DNA of 64,000 bases from Halopenitus salinus (GCF_042662125.1 NZ_JBHSXL010000009.1:434001-498000), one strand, 5' to 3'. Positions 41,009 to 49,483 are shown, numbered from the stretch's first letter. The notes: generated by a model from the letters alone, not told the origin. Made by a program: numbers and translations.

Positions 41009-42415
41009 ATGGAAAAGGCGGAGTACGACTGCGGGTTTCTCGAGGACGTCGTCGACGACGGGCGCGTGAGCTTCGAGGCGAGCCGCCGCGAGCAGTACGC
41101 CGGGGACGCGAGCCCCCACGAGCCCCGGACGCCCGACGCGGTGGTCTGGCCGACCGATTCCGAGGAGGTATCCCGGATCCTCGCGGCCGCGAACGAACGC
41201 GGGGTCCCCGTAACCCCGTGGTCCGCCGGATCGAGCCTGGAGGGCAACCCCATCCCGGTCGCGGGCGGGATCGTCCTCTCGACCTACGAGATGGAGTCGA
41301 TCGAGGTGCGTGCGGACGACCTCCACGCCGTCGTCGGACCGGGCGTGGTCTACGACGACCTCAACGAGCGGCTGGCCCGCGACGGACTACGGTTCCCGCC
41401 GGGCATCTCCAGCGGCGATCTCGCCACGATCGGCGGGATGATCGCCAACAACGCGAGCGGGTTCAACGCCGTCCGCTACGGGGAGACGCGCGATCACGTC
41501 CGCCGTCTCGAGGTCGTGCTCCCGGACGGGCGGATCGTGGAGTGCGGCGGCGACGTCGTCAAGACGTCGGCGGGCTACAGTCTGAAGGACCTCTTCGTCG
41601 GCAGCGAGGGAACCCTCGGGGTGATCACGGAGGCGACCCTCGGCGTCGAGGGGATCCCCGAACACCGGCGGGCGGCGCTCGTCACGTTCCCGACGGAGCG
41701 CCACGCCAGCGAGGCCGTCGCGGAGGTGATCCGCTTCGGCGTCCGACCGGGCGCGATCGAGTACGTGAACGAGGGGACCGTCGAGATCATCGACGAGTAC
41801 GCAGACGACCTCTCGTTGACCGCCGCGCCGACGCTGATCGTCGAGGTTCACGGGAACACCGCGGGCGTCGAGGAGGACGTCGAGTTCGTCCGCTCGATCT
41901 GTGAGGACAACGGGGCGACGAGCTGGGAGTCGGCCGCCGGCGACGAGCGCGAGGAGATCTGGCGTGCGCGCCGCGAGACCTACGACGCCGTCCGCAGCCA
42001 TCGTCCCGGCGAGGAACCCGCCATCGTCGGCGACGTGGTCGTGCCGATATCGCGGTATCCGGACATCGTGGAGGCGGTCGAGACCGAAAGCGACGACCTC
42101 GACCTCTTTTGTCCGGCCGTCGGACACGCCGGCGACGGAAACCTCCACTACGCGCCGCTCGCGGACCTCGACGACTCGGACGCGGTCGAGCGGGCCCGCG
42201 AGTTGAACCGCCGGATCGTCAAGCGGGCGATCGACATGGGGGGAACCGCGACCGGCGAACACGGCGTCGGCATCGGGAAACGCAAGTTCATGGAGCGCGA
42301 GCACGGCGTCGCCGTCGACCTCATGTACGACATCAAGGAGTCCCTGGATCCGAACGGGATCATGAACCCCGGAAAGGTCCTTCCGGACGACGGGGACGTC
42401 ACCGACGAGACGTAA
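41009..42415 (+). CDS. FAD-linked 2-hydroxyacid dehydrogenase (GlcD / D-lactate dehydrogenase-like)
   Basis: 468 residues. The PCMH-type FAD-binding domain is at about 40-215 (TPWSAGSSLEGNPIP, IGGMIANNASG, GSEGTLGVITEATL). The C-terminal FAD-oxidase domain ends GTATGEHGVGIGKRKF and DPNGIMNPGKVLP, with the conserved metal/active-site His in VGHAGDGNLHY. The enzyme oxidises glycolate, D-lactate or a related D-2-hydroxyacid. There is no Fe-S domain and no glcE or glcF nearby. A TATA-like CGCTTAACC (about 40978) supports ATG 41009. Confidence 0.88.
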   Translation: MEKAEYDCGFLEDVVDDGRVSFEASRREQYAGDASPHEPRTPDAVVWPTDSEEVSRILAAANERGVPVTPWSAGSSLEGNPIPVAGGIVLSTYEMESIEVRADDLHAVVGPGVVYDDLNERLARDGLRFPPGISSGDLATIGGMIANNASGFNAVRYGETRDHVRRLEVVLPDGRIVECGGDVVKTSAGYSLKDLFVGSEGTLGVITEATLGVEGIPEHRRAALVTFPTERHASEAVAEVIRFGVRPGAIEYVNEGTVEIIDEYADDLSLTAAPTLIVEVHGNTAGVEEDVEFVRSICEDNGATSWESAAGDEREEIWRARRETYDAVRSHRPGEEPAIVGDVVVPISRYPDIVEAVETESDDLDLFCPAVGHAGDGNLHYAPLADLDDSDAVERARELNRRIVKRAIDMGGTATGEHGVGIGKRKFMEREHGVAVDLMYDIKESLDPNGIMNPGKVLPDDGDVTDET

Positions 42416-42476
42416 CGCGATTCCGATCGAACCTGATTCCGCTGTTCGTCTCCTCCGTGATGTGGAGCCGGAGTCG

Positions 42477-42484
42477 GATTTATC
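42477..42484 (+). promoter_or_regulatory. TATA element of the third enolase-superfamily gene
   Basis: ATTTATCA-like sequence at 42477-42484 lies 25-32 bp before ATG 42509. It marks 42509, and not the ATG at 42485, as the start. Confidence 0.5.
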
Positions 42485-42508
42485 ATGTTGGGTGTCGCCG
42501 ATCATCAC

Positions 42509-43675
42509 ATGACACCGACGATCACGCGGATCGAGTCGACCGAGTTCGGCTACGAACTCGAGGATCGCGGCCCGTACCCCGATGGATTCGGGATGGGCTA
42601 TCATCCGGGACGAACGACCGAGCGCCGTCTCTTCGGCGTTCGGGTCCACACGGACGTGGGGATCACGGGCGAGTACGTGGGCGGGAACTCGCCGGGGATG
42701 GCGGAGTTGAACATGGTCGCGGACTATCTCGTCGGCAAGAACCCGCTCGACCGCGAGAAGCACTGGTCGGAGATCAAACGCGCGCTGCGGAAGTACGACC
42801 GGATGGGGATCGGGCCGATCGACATCGCGCTGTGGGACTTTGCCGGCAAGTACTACGACGCCGCGATCCACGAGCTGCTCGGCACCTACCGAGAACGCAT
42901 CCCCACCTACGCCTCGACGTACGGCGGGGATCGAAACGGCGGGCTCGACTCGCCGGAGGCGTATGCGGACTTCGCCGAGGAGTGTCTCGAGATGGGATAC
43001 CCCGCCTTCAAGATCCACGTCTGGGGCGGCGAGTGGCGCGACACCGAGGAGGTGATCGACGTGGTCCACGCTGTGGGCGAGCGCGTCGGCGACGAGATGG
43101 ACCTCATGTGCGATCCGGCATGCCACATCGAGACGTGGGGTGACGCGCTCGAGGTGGGAAAGGCGTGTGACGAACACGACTATTACTGGTACGAGGATCC
43201 CTACCGCGACGGCGGGATCTCCCAACACGCCCACCGAAAGCTCCGCCAGAAGCTCGACACGCCCATCCTCCAGACCGAACACGTCCGTGGACTGGAGCCG
43301 TTCACGGACTTCATCGCGAACGAGGCGACCGACTTCGTGCGTGCCGATCCCGAGTACGATGGCGGGATCACCGGCGCGATGAAGCGCGCCCGCGTGGCCG
43401 AGGGCTTCGGCCTCGACGTCGAGTATCACGCTCCCGGCCCCGCACAGCGGCAGTGCATCGCGGCGACGCGCAACACGAACTACTACGAGATGGCGTTGGT
43501 CCATCCGGAGGTCCCGAACACGACGCCGCCGGTCTACGCCGACGGCTACGACGATCAGCTGGAGTCGATCGACGACGAGGGGTACGTGGAGATCCCGGAC
43601 GGCCCCGGCCTCGGCGTCGAGTACGACTGGGCGTTCATCGAGGACAACGAGACGGGAAGCCGCGTCTATGAGTGA
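42509..43675 (+). CDS. Enolase-superfamily enzyme (mandelate racemase/muconate lactonizing), type 3
   Basis: 388 residues from MTPTITRIESTEF. K168-I-H170 (KxH), D202 (MCDPACH), E229 (YEDP), E257 (QTEHVRG) and H307 (EYHAPGP) form the active site. The second-strand motif is KxH, unlike the KxR and KxD of the two other homologues in this cluster, so a different reaction or substrate is likely. It is preceded by the FAD dehydrogenase (93 bp) and followed by the aminotransferase (75 bp), all on the plus strand. An acid sugar or hydroxyacid substrate is plausible but not shown. Confidence 0.85.
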   Translation: MTPTITRIESTEFGYELEDRGPYPDGFGMGYHPGRTTERRLFGVRVHTDVGITGEYVGGNSPGMAELNMVADYLVGKNPLDREKHWSEIKRALRKYDRMGIGPIDIALWDFAGKYYDAAIHELLGTYRERIPTYASTYGGDRNGGLDSPEAYADFAEECLEMGYPAFKIHVWGGEWRDTEEVIDVVHAVGERVGDEMDLMCDPACHIETWGDALEVGKACDEHDYYWYEDPYRDGGISQHAHRKLRQKLDTPILQTEHVRGLEPFTDFIANEATDFVRADPEYDGGITGAMKRARVAEGFGLDVEYHAPGPAQRQCIAATRNTNYYEMALVHPEVPNTTPPVYADGYDDQLESIDDEGYVEIPDGPGLGVEYDWAFIEDNETGSRVYE

Positions 43676-43750
43676 TACCGTGGTATCCCCGTCCGTGATC
43701 CGTGTGATCGAGGATCAACGTTTTGTGCACCCTCCGCGAACCGGTCAGTC

Positions 43751-45067
43751 ATGACGAACTCCAACGCGGCAGATCTCGAGGCGGAGTACGAGCGGCGGAC
43801 GCCGACCTCGAAGGAACACTTCGAGGAGGCGCGAACGTATCTTCCCGGCGGCGACACGCGCGAGGTGACCTACGTCGATCCGTATCCGACCTTCGTCGAG
43901 GAGGCGTCCGGGTGCACGCTGACGACGGCCGATGGGGAGGAGCTGCTCGACTTCCTGAACAACTACACCCAGTCGGTCCTCGGCCACGCACCGCCGACCG
44001 TGGTCGATGCGGTCACGGAGCGGTTCGCCCGCGGAAACGGACTCGCGGCGCCGACGACGGAGGCCACCGAGTTGGCACGCCGGATCGTCGAGCGCGTTCC
44101 CTCGGTCGAGACGGTCCGGTTCGCCAACTCCGGAACCGAGGCGACGATGAACGCCATCCGCGCCGCGATCGCCCACACGGGCAACGAGCACGTGCTCAAA
44201 CTCGACGGCGCGTTCCACGGGACTCACGACACGGTGCTCGTCGGCGTCGAGGACGAGGGGCGAGAGAACCCCGGCGTCCCGACCACCGTCGAGGAGCGCG
44301 TCTCGACGGTCCCGTTCAACGACACGAAGGCGCTCGTGGAGGCGTTCGAACGACACGGCGACGACCTGGCCTGCTTCATCGTCGATCCGATCATGGGAAA
44401 CGCCGGGATGATCCCCCCACGCGAGGGGTTCCTCGAGACCGCCCGCGATCTCACGGCGGACACCGACACGCTCCTGCTGTTCGACGAGGTGATGACCTTT
44501 CGCATGGACCCGGGCGGCGCCCAGGAGCGGTACGGGATCCGCCCGGATCTCACGGCGTTCGGGAAGTTCATCGGTGGCGGGCTTCCCGCGGGCGCCTTCG
44601 GCGGCCGCGAGGACGTGATGTCGGTGTTCGATCCCGCCACCGGGTCGGTCACCCACTCGGGGACGTTCAACGCAAACCCGGCGACGATGGTCGGGGGCGC
44701 CGCCACCCTCGACGCCCTCGACGGGAACGCGATCGAGCGGCTCAACGACCTCGGCGCGACGGCACGCGAGCGCCTCGAAGCCGTCTGTGCGGACGCGGAG
44801 GTACCCGCGCAGGTCACCGGCGACGCGTCGTTTCTCAACGTCCACTTCACCGACGACGAGGTGCGCGACGCGCGGACCGGAACGACCCACGAGGCGATCA
44901 CGGAACGGTTCTCCCTCGCGATGCGGAACCGGGGCGTGTTCGTCGCCGATCGCGGGTTGGTGAACCTCTCGACGCCGATGGGCGAACCCGAGATCGACGC
45001 GCTCGTCGACGCGGTCGAGGGTGCCCTGGCGGATCTCTCGACCGCGGCCGCGTTCGATGGGGCCTGA
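43751..45067 (+). CDS. Class III aminotransferase, glutamate-1-semialdehyde aminomutase-like
   Basis: 438 residues. The PLP lysine is K272 in AFGKFIGGGLPAGAFGG. Other fold-type I marks are RFANSGTEATMNAIR, DGAFHGTHD and LLLFDEVMTFRM. The sequence is most like glutamate-1-semialdehyde 2,1-aminomutases, but its place in a catabolic cluster and its divergent N-terminus (TSKEHFEEARTYLPGG) suggest a paralogue rather than the tetrapyrrole hemL. It could aminate a keto or semialdehyde intermediate. It ends directly against the convergent SDR gene (TGA/TCA). Confidence 0.82.
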   Translation: MTNSNAADLEAEYERRTPTSKEHFEEARTYLPGGDTREVTYVDPYPTFVEEASGCTLTTADGEELLDFLNNYTQSVLGHAPPTVVDAVTERFARGNGLAAPTTEATELARRIVERVPSVETVRFANSGTEATMNAIRAAIAHTGNEHVLKLDGAFHGTHDTVLVGVEDEGRENPGVPTTVEERVSTVPFNDTKALVEAFERHGDDLACFIVDPIMGNAGMIPPREGFLETARDLTADTDTLLLFDEVMTFRMDPGGAQERYGIRPDLTAFGKFIGGGLPAGAFGGREDVMSVFDPATGSVTHSGTFNANPATMVGGAATLDALDGNAIERLNDLGATARERLEAVCADAEVPAQVTGDASFLNVHFTDDEVRDARTGTTHEAITERFSLAMRNRGVFVADRGLVNLSTPMGEPEIDALVDAVEGALADLSTAAAFDGA

Positions 45068-45853
45068 TCAGGGTCCGTGGCTGCCCCACGCGAAGGCCGT
45101 CCAGCCGCCGTCGGCGGTCAACACCTCGCCGGTGACGAAGTTGTCCCGGGAGGCGAGAAACAGCGCGCAGTTGGCCATCTCCTCGGTCGTGCCGAACCGC
45201 CCCATCGGCGTGCGGTTCTCGACCTCCTCTTGTGTGTAGTCCGCCGACTCCATCGTCTGATCGGTGATGGCCGTGCGGATGTACCCCGGCGCGAGCGCGT
45301 TGACGTGGATGCCGTGTTCGGCCCACTCGACCGCGAGGGTCCGCGTCAGGTTGTCGACGCCGCCCTTCGCGGCACAGTAGGGGCTGCGCCGGTGGAGGCC
45401 CATCGATCCCATCATGCTCGAGACGTTGACGATGGCGCCGCCGTCATCCTGGTCGATCATCTGGCGTCCGGCCGCCTGCGAGCCGAAGAAGACGCCGGAG
45501 AGGTCCACGTCGATGACCTGTCGCCAGTCCTCGGGCGCCATCTCCTCTGCGGGGCCGATGATCGTCATTCCCGCGTTGTTCACCATCACGTCGAGGCGGC
45601 CGAACTCCTCGACCGTCGCCTCGACCATGGCCGAAACGGAGTCCGGGTCGGTCACGTCACACTCGACCGGCAGCGTTTCGGCGCCGTCGACCGTCTCCGC
45701 GATCTCCTCGGCTGCCGCCTCGGCGCGCTCGTAGCTCCGCGAGTTCGTGACGACGTTCGCGCCCTCGCGCGCGAGTTCGGTCGCGATGGCCTTGCCGATC
45801 CCCTTGCTCGATCCCGTGACGATGGCCGTCTCTCCGTCGAATCGTCCGCTCAT
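45068..45853 (-). CDS. Short-chain dehydrogenase/reductase
   Basis: 261 residues from MSGRFDGETAIVTGSSKGIG. The Rossmann motif is TGSSKGIG, then NNAG, and the active site has NVSSMMGSM with SPYCAAKGG (YxxxK). The C-terminus ends EVLTADGGWTAFAWGSHGP. This is a classical SDR, probably NAD(P)-dependent and acting on a sugar, hydroxyacid or ketone. Its stop abuts the stop of the aminotransferase gene with no bases between. The substrate is unknown; the neighbourhood suggests a sugar acid or polyol. Confidence 0.85.
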   Translation of the reverse strand: MSGRFDGETAIVTGSSKGIGKAIATELAREGANVVTNSRSYERAEAAAEEIAETVDGAETLPVECDVTDPDSVSAMVEATVEEFGRLDVMVNNAGMTIIGPAEEMAPEDWRQVIDVDLSGVFFGSQAAGRQMIDQDDGGAIVNVSSMMGSMGLHRRSPYCAAKGGVDNLTRTLAVEWAEHGIHVNALAPGYIRTAITDQTMESADYTQEEVENRTPMGRFGTTEEMANCALFLASRDNFVTGEVLTADGGWTAFAWGSHGP

Positions 45854-45894
45854 ACGGGTTTTCGCTCGCGCGCACACCTAATAAGTCCCCCCAT

Positions 45895-46002
45895 CGTCGT
45901 CGGTCGCCGGCGGCGCGCCGACGGTCTCGTCTAAGACGATCGATCGCCTACGCGTCCTCGTCCGCGGGACGCCCGTCGTCGGTCGCCGGCGGCGCGCCGA
46001 CG
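45895..46002. repeat. Pair of 29-bp perfect direct repeats, one inside and one downstream of the cupin gene
   Basis: An identical 29-bp sequence (beginning CGTCGTCGGTCGCCGGCGG) lies at 45895-45923 and 45974-46002, 79 bp apart. The second copy encodes the GAPPATDD region of the minus-strand cupin gene; the first lies beyond its stop (45948-45950). It looks like a copied 3' coding segment. Confidence 0.9.
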
Positions 46003-46325
46003 ATGAGCCAGACGTGTTCGCCCTCGGTGTCGTTGAGCACCTGTCGGTTCGTCTCGGGCGGGATGCGGACCGCGGAGCCCTCCGGCACGTCGATCAGATC
46101 GCCCTCGATCTTCATCCGACCGGGCCCCTCGAGGACGTAGTACAGCTCCTCCTGTTCGGTCTGGCGGTGGTAGCTCATCGCGTCGCCCGGCGAGAGGTAC
46201 CACACCTTCGGTCGCATCTCCGTACAGCCGAGCTCCGAGACGAGATCGACGTGGTCCGTCCCCGAGCTCGCCGAGGGAGTCGGTTCCACGTCGTGAACCT
46301 GGACCATGCTGTAGTCGTCGGACAT
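45948..46325 (-). CDS. Cupin-domain protein
   Basis: 125 residues. One small beta-barrel is expected: motif 1 is around MSYHRQTEQEELYYVLEG (the usual HxH is reduced to a single His followed by a Glu) and motif 2 lies around GSAVRIPPETNRQVLND. Metal binding may therefore be weak or altered. Cupins of this size are often isomerases or binding proteins for sugars. The last residues (ATDDGRPADEDA) are an acidic tail encoded partly by a duplicated sequence. It is upstream of the SDR gene on the same strand with 94 bp between. Confidence 0.8.
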   Translation of the reverse strand: MSDDYSMVQVHDVEPTPSASSGTDHVDLVSELGCTEMRPKVWYLSPGDAMSYHRQTEQEELYYVLEGPGRMKIEGDLIDVPEGSAVRIPPETNRQVLNDTEGEHVWLIVGAPPATDDGRPADEDA

Positions 46326-46465
46326 GTCCCCGACTCCGTCGTCCTCGCGTAAAAAGGTGCGCCGTTCGGCGTTGGCGTCCCGGACCGGTAGAAGTCGCCG
46401 TAGGTCGCTCCTACCGGATTCGAAGTCGGGACATACCTATCCGTGGAGACGTCCCTTCTCCGTCC

Positions 46466-46591
46466 ATGAGCACCCCTGTTGCGGACCGAGAGAGTCTGGA
46501 AACGCACCTGTTGAAAGCCCTCGAGAACACGAAGGATCCGGAGGCGCGCTACCACATCCGCGAGTCGCTCCAGAAGCTCCAGATCGAATAG
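46466..46591 (+). CDS. 41-residue conserved-type small protein
   Basis: ATG 46466-46468 to TAG 46589-46591. It starts MSTPVADRESLETHLLKALE and ends HIRESLQKLQIE. The composition is helical and charged, with good coding character, and I recall similar 40-residue proteins (ending in a HIRE-type helix) in other haloarchaea. A TATA-like stretch (ATACCTATCC) lies about 27-35 bp upstream. Probably a real small protein of unknown function, perhaps a helical protein-protein or nucleic-acid binding element. Confidence 0.5.
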   Translation: MSTPVADRESLETHLLKALENTKDPEARYHIRESLQKLQIE

Positions 46592-46685
46592 GACGGCGAC
46601 GAGAGGCGCCGAAAACGCCGACCTCTCGATCGAATCAACGTCGATCGGTCCAAAGGCTATTGGGCGGCGGCGGGAAAGGCCAGCC

Positions 46686-47702
46686 ATGGCCGACACGTCC
46701 CGCGAGTGGCGTCTCGCGAAGCGACCCCACGGCGAACCGGAGCTGGACTGTTTCGAACTGCACGAACGCGACGTCCCGGTGCCCGAGCGAGGTGAGGTCC
46801 TGATCCGCGTGCGATACCTCTCCGTCGATCCGTACATGCGCGGGCGGATGCGGGACAGCGAGTCCTACGCGGACCCGTGGGCGGTCGGCGACCCGCTGCG
46901 CGGCGGCGTGGTCGGCGAGGTCGCCGCGAGCGAGAGCGACCGATACGACGTCGGCGACCTGGTCTCCGGGAGGGGAACCTGGGCCGACTACACCGTTCTC
47001 GACGCCGCGGACGTCACGGCCGTCGATCCCGACATCGCCGACCTCCCGGCGTATCTCGGAACGCTTGGAATGCCGGGACGGACGGCCTATTTCGGCCTGC
47101 TCGAGGTCGGGGAGCCGAAGCCCGGCGACACGGTCGTCGTCTCGGGCGCCGCCGGCGCGGTCGGATCGACCGTCGGCCAGATCGCGAAGCTGAACGGGTG
47201 TCGCGTCGTCGGGTTCGCCGGGTCCCGAGAGAAGACCGCGTGGCTGACCGAGGACCTCGGCTTCGACGCCGCGATCGACTACCGGGCCAGGGAGGACTAC
47301 GCCGCGGCGCTCGAGGAGGCGGCGCCCGGCGGCGTCGACGTCTACTTCGACAACGTCGGCGGTCCGATCACGGACGCGGTGTTCACGAAGCTCAACCGCG
47401 ACGCACGCGTCGCCGTGTGCGGCCAGATCGCCCACTACAACGACGAGGAGGTCCCGACCGGTCCGCGAAAGCTCCCGTCGCTCATCGCCACCCGCGCCAG
47501 GGTCGAGGGACTTTTGGTTCGCGACTTCGCGACGCGACACGACGAGGCCAACGACCGGCTCGCACGGTGGGTCGACGACGGCGACATCGTCCATCGCGAG
47601 ACGATCGTCGAGGGGCTCGAGAACGCGCCGGACGCCTTCCTCGGACTCTTCGCCGGCGACAACGTCGGCAAGCAGGTCGTCGAGGTCTCGACGCCGCCGT
47701 GA
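46686..47702 (+). CDS. NADP-dependent MDR oxidoreductase (prostaglandin reductase / CurA-like)
   Basis: 338 residues. The order of the zinc-free medium-chain group is clear: VRYLSVDPYMRGRMRD near 40-55, GTLGMPGRTAYFGLLEVGEP at about 120-140, the Rossmann loop VSGAAGAVGSTVGQ at about 155-168 and VDVYFDNVGG at about 218-227. No catalytic zinc-ligand Cys/His are seen. Such enzymes reduce alkenals or enones with NADPH and help detoxify reactive aldehydes. It lies upstream of the CetZ/methylglyoxal synthase group but is separated by the HalOD1 gene on the other strand. Confidence 0.88.
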   Translation: MADTSREWRLAKRPHGEPELDCFELHERDVPVPERGEVLIRVRYLSVDPYMRGRMRDSESYADPWAVGDPLRGGVVGEVAASESDRYDVGDLVSGRGTWADYTVLDAADVTAVDPDIADLPAYLGTLGMPGRTAYFGLLEVGEPKPGDTVVVSGAAGAVGSTVGQIAKLNGCRVVGFAGSREKTAWLTEDLGFDAAIDYRAREDYAAALEEAAPGGVDVYFDNVGGPITDAVFTKLNRDARVAVCGQIAHYNDEEVPTGPRKLPSLIATRARVEGLLVRDFATRHDEANDRLARWVDDGDIVHRETIVEGLENAPDAFLGLFAGDNVGKQVVEVSTPP

Positions 47703-47787
47703 CGATCACGGCAGGCAGGTCGCAAGGAACCCGACGATCCGGTCGAGCCGCTCGTCGATCCGATCGGCGCCGTTTCGAATCGGACGT

Positions 47788-48039
47788 TCAGGGAGGTCCG
47801 ACGACGGGGTTCTCGATCGATCCGTCCTCGAGTTCGATCCTCCCGTCGCCGTCGACGGTGACCTCGTGTCCCGCGTACTGGAAGGCGACCTCGCCGTCCG
47901 ACATCGACTCGACGACCGCGTTCAGCGCGTCCGGATCGACGGCGTCGTACAGTACCGGGAGATCCAGAACGTCCCTGTCGGTCGTCTCAGCCACTCGTCG
48001 GATGACGCGTTCGGAGACTGACCGGTTCGTCCGCGGCAT
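47788..48039 (-). CDS. HalOD1 output-domain protein
   Basis: 83 residues. The pattern VLDLPVLYDAVDPDALNAVV then GEVAFQYAGHEVTVDGDGRIEL fits the haloarchaeal HalOD1 output domain, usually found alone or on the end of signalling proteins. The N-terminus VSERVIRRVAETTDRD is helical. A minus-strand TATA-like GTTTAAGA (about 48062-48068) lies 25-30 bp upstream. Two 27-bp tandem repeats sit just beyond. The function of HalOD1 proteins is not well established. Confidence 0.75.
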   Translation of the reverse strand: MPRTNRSVSERVIRRVAETTDRDVLDLPVLYDAVDPDALNAVVESMSDGEVAFQYAGHEVTVDGDGRIELEDGSIENPVVGPP

Positions 48040-48080
48040 AACCGATCCAGGTCGGGTTGTGTCTTAAACCTACGTCAGAC

Positions 48081-48134
48081 AACCACCGCTTCACCGTTTG
48101 GTCGGATAACCACCGCATCGCCGTTTGGTGGGAT
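48081..48134. repeat. Two 27-bp tandem repeats between HalOD1 and cetZ
   Basis: Copies at 48081-48107 and 48108-48134 differ at three positions (first copy begins AACCACCGCTTCACCGTTTG). They lie directly upstream of the minus-strand TATA of the HalOD1 gene and about 60 bp before the cetZ TATA-like GGTTAATA (48192). They may be operator sites for the divergent pair. Confidence 0.8.
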
Positions 48135-48310
48135 CGCGACGGCGTGAGCATCCGATCACGCTCGACTCGGGTCACCAGGACGTCTGACACAGGTTAATAT
48201 GCGTCGACATACAGGGTTCAACCAACGATGCTTCGAGCGACCCACGAGCGAGTCGACCGCCCCGACCGACGAGACCGGCCCTCCAACCGGACGATCCGGG
48301 GGATCCGGCG

Positions 48311-49483
48311 ATGAAGCTCGCGACGATCGGCGTCGGAAACGCCGGCAGCAAGCTCATCGACCGGATGATCGAGTTCGAGCGCGACACCGGCCGAAACCTC
48401 TGTCGACACGCGCTCGTGATCAACACGGCCCGGACCGACCTGGCGAAGCCCCAACACGTGCCCGAGGACCGCCGCGTCCTGATCGGCGACACCCATCGGA
48501 AGGCGCGCGGCCACGGCGTCGGCGGCGACGCGGAGGTCGGCGCCGAGGTCGCAAAGACCGACATCGACGAGATACGTCGGGTGTTCGACGACGTCGAGAT
48601 CCACGAGGTCGACGCGATCCTCGTGGCCGCGGGGCTCGGCGGCGGCACCGGCAGCGGGGCCGCCCCGGTCGTCATCGACGAGCTTCAAAAGATGTACGAC
48701 GAGCCGGTCTACGGGCTCGGCGTGCTCCCCGGCAAGTACGAGGGCGGCCGACCGGCGCTCAACGCCGCCCGGTCGCTCCAGTCGTTCGTCACCAAGGTGG
48801 ACAACTTCATCGCCTTCGACAACGACGCCTGGCGCTCGCGCGGTCAGACGATCGAACAGGGCTACGAGGAGATGAACGAGGAGCTGGCCACCAGGATCGT
48901 CACCCTGCTCGCGGCCGGCGAGGTCGACGACTCCGACGTCGGCGAGAACGCGATGGACTCGAGCGACATCATGCGGACCCTCGAGATCGGCGGCGTCTCC
49001 TCCATCGGCTACGCGTCCACGGAGCTGGCCACGCAGTCGGAGGGGCTGCTCTCGCGGTTCAACGAGGGCGAGGACCTCCAGGAGGACTCGACGGACGCGG
49101 CCAAGATCAAGGGGCTCGTCCGCCGGGCGGTCAACTCCCGGCTCACCGTCCCCTGTGAGGTCTCGAGCGCCGACCGCGCGCTGATCGTCTTCGCCGGTCC
49201 GCCGGCGGCCATCTCGCGAAAGGGCGTCGAGGCCGCCCGCGAGTGGCTCGAGAACGAGGCGGACACGGTCGACGTGCTCGCGGGCGACGACCCCCGGCGG
49301 AACTCCTCGACGCTCGCGGCGGTGGTGCTGCTCTCGAACGTGACCGAGACGCCGCGGATCGACGAGATACAGAACCAGGCCGTCGACGCACAGAACAAGA
49401 TCCGCGAGCTCGACGCGGTCCGCGAGGAGGAGATCGAGTCGCTGATCACCGACGACGACAATGACCTGGACCCGATCGTCTAG
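48311..49483 (+). CDS. cetZ: CetZ-family tubulin/FtsZ-like protein
   Basis: 390 residues. The GTPase signature GGGTGSG is at 110-116 and the first loop is IGVGNAGSKLID. The long nucleotide-binding part with IGDTH, GHGVGGDAEVGAEV and INTARTDL, and the C-terminal half, match CetZ, haloarchaeal tubulin-superfamily proteins that control cell shape. The T7-loop region reads MDSSDIMRTL, with Asp at what seems to be the catalytic acid position. A Shine-Dalgarno-like GGGGGAT precedes the start. A second, more divergent homologue follows 40 bp downstream. Which paralogue number it is I cannot say. Confidence 0.88.
   Translation: MKLATIGVGNAGSKLIDRMIEFERDTGRNLCRHALVINTARTDLAKPQHVPEDRRVLIGDTHRKARGHGVGGDAEVGAEVAKTDIDEIRRVFDDVEIHEVDAILVAAGLGGGTGSGAAPVVIDELQKMYDEPVYGLGVLPGKYEGGRPALNAARSLQSFVTKVDNFIAFDNDAWRSRGQTIEQGYEEMNEELATRIVTLLAAGEVDDSDVGENAMDSSDIMRTLEIGGVSSIGYASTELATQSEGLLSRFNEGEDLQEDSTDAAKIKGLVRRAVNSRLTVPCEVSSADRALIVFAGPPAAISRKGVEAAREWLENEADTVDVLAGDDPRRNSSTLAAVVLLSNVTETPRIDEIQNQAVDAQNKIRELDAVREEEIESLITDDDNDLDPIV

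Noticed and set aside
43751..45067. Housekeeping hemL (tetrapyrrole synthesis)
   Set aside because: The sequence resembles the family but no other heme-synthesis gene is nearby and the cluster is catabolic, so I kept the broader call.
48199..48310. ORF opening at ATG 48199 upstream of cetZ
   Set aside because: The TATA-like GGTTAATA touches this ATG, so it cannot direct a transcript that includes it; the frame also runs over cetZ out of phase.
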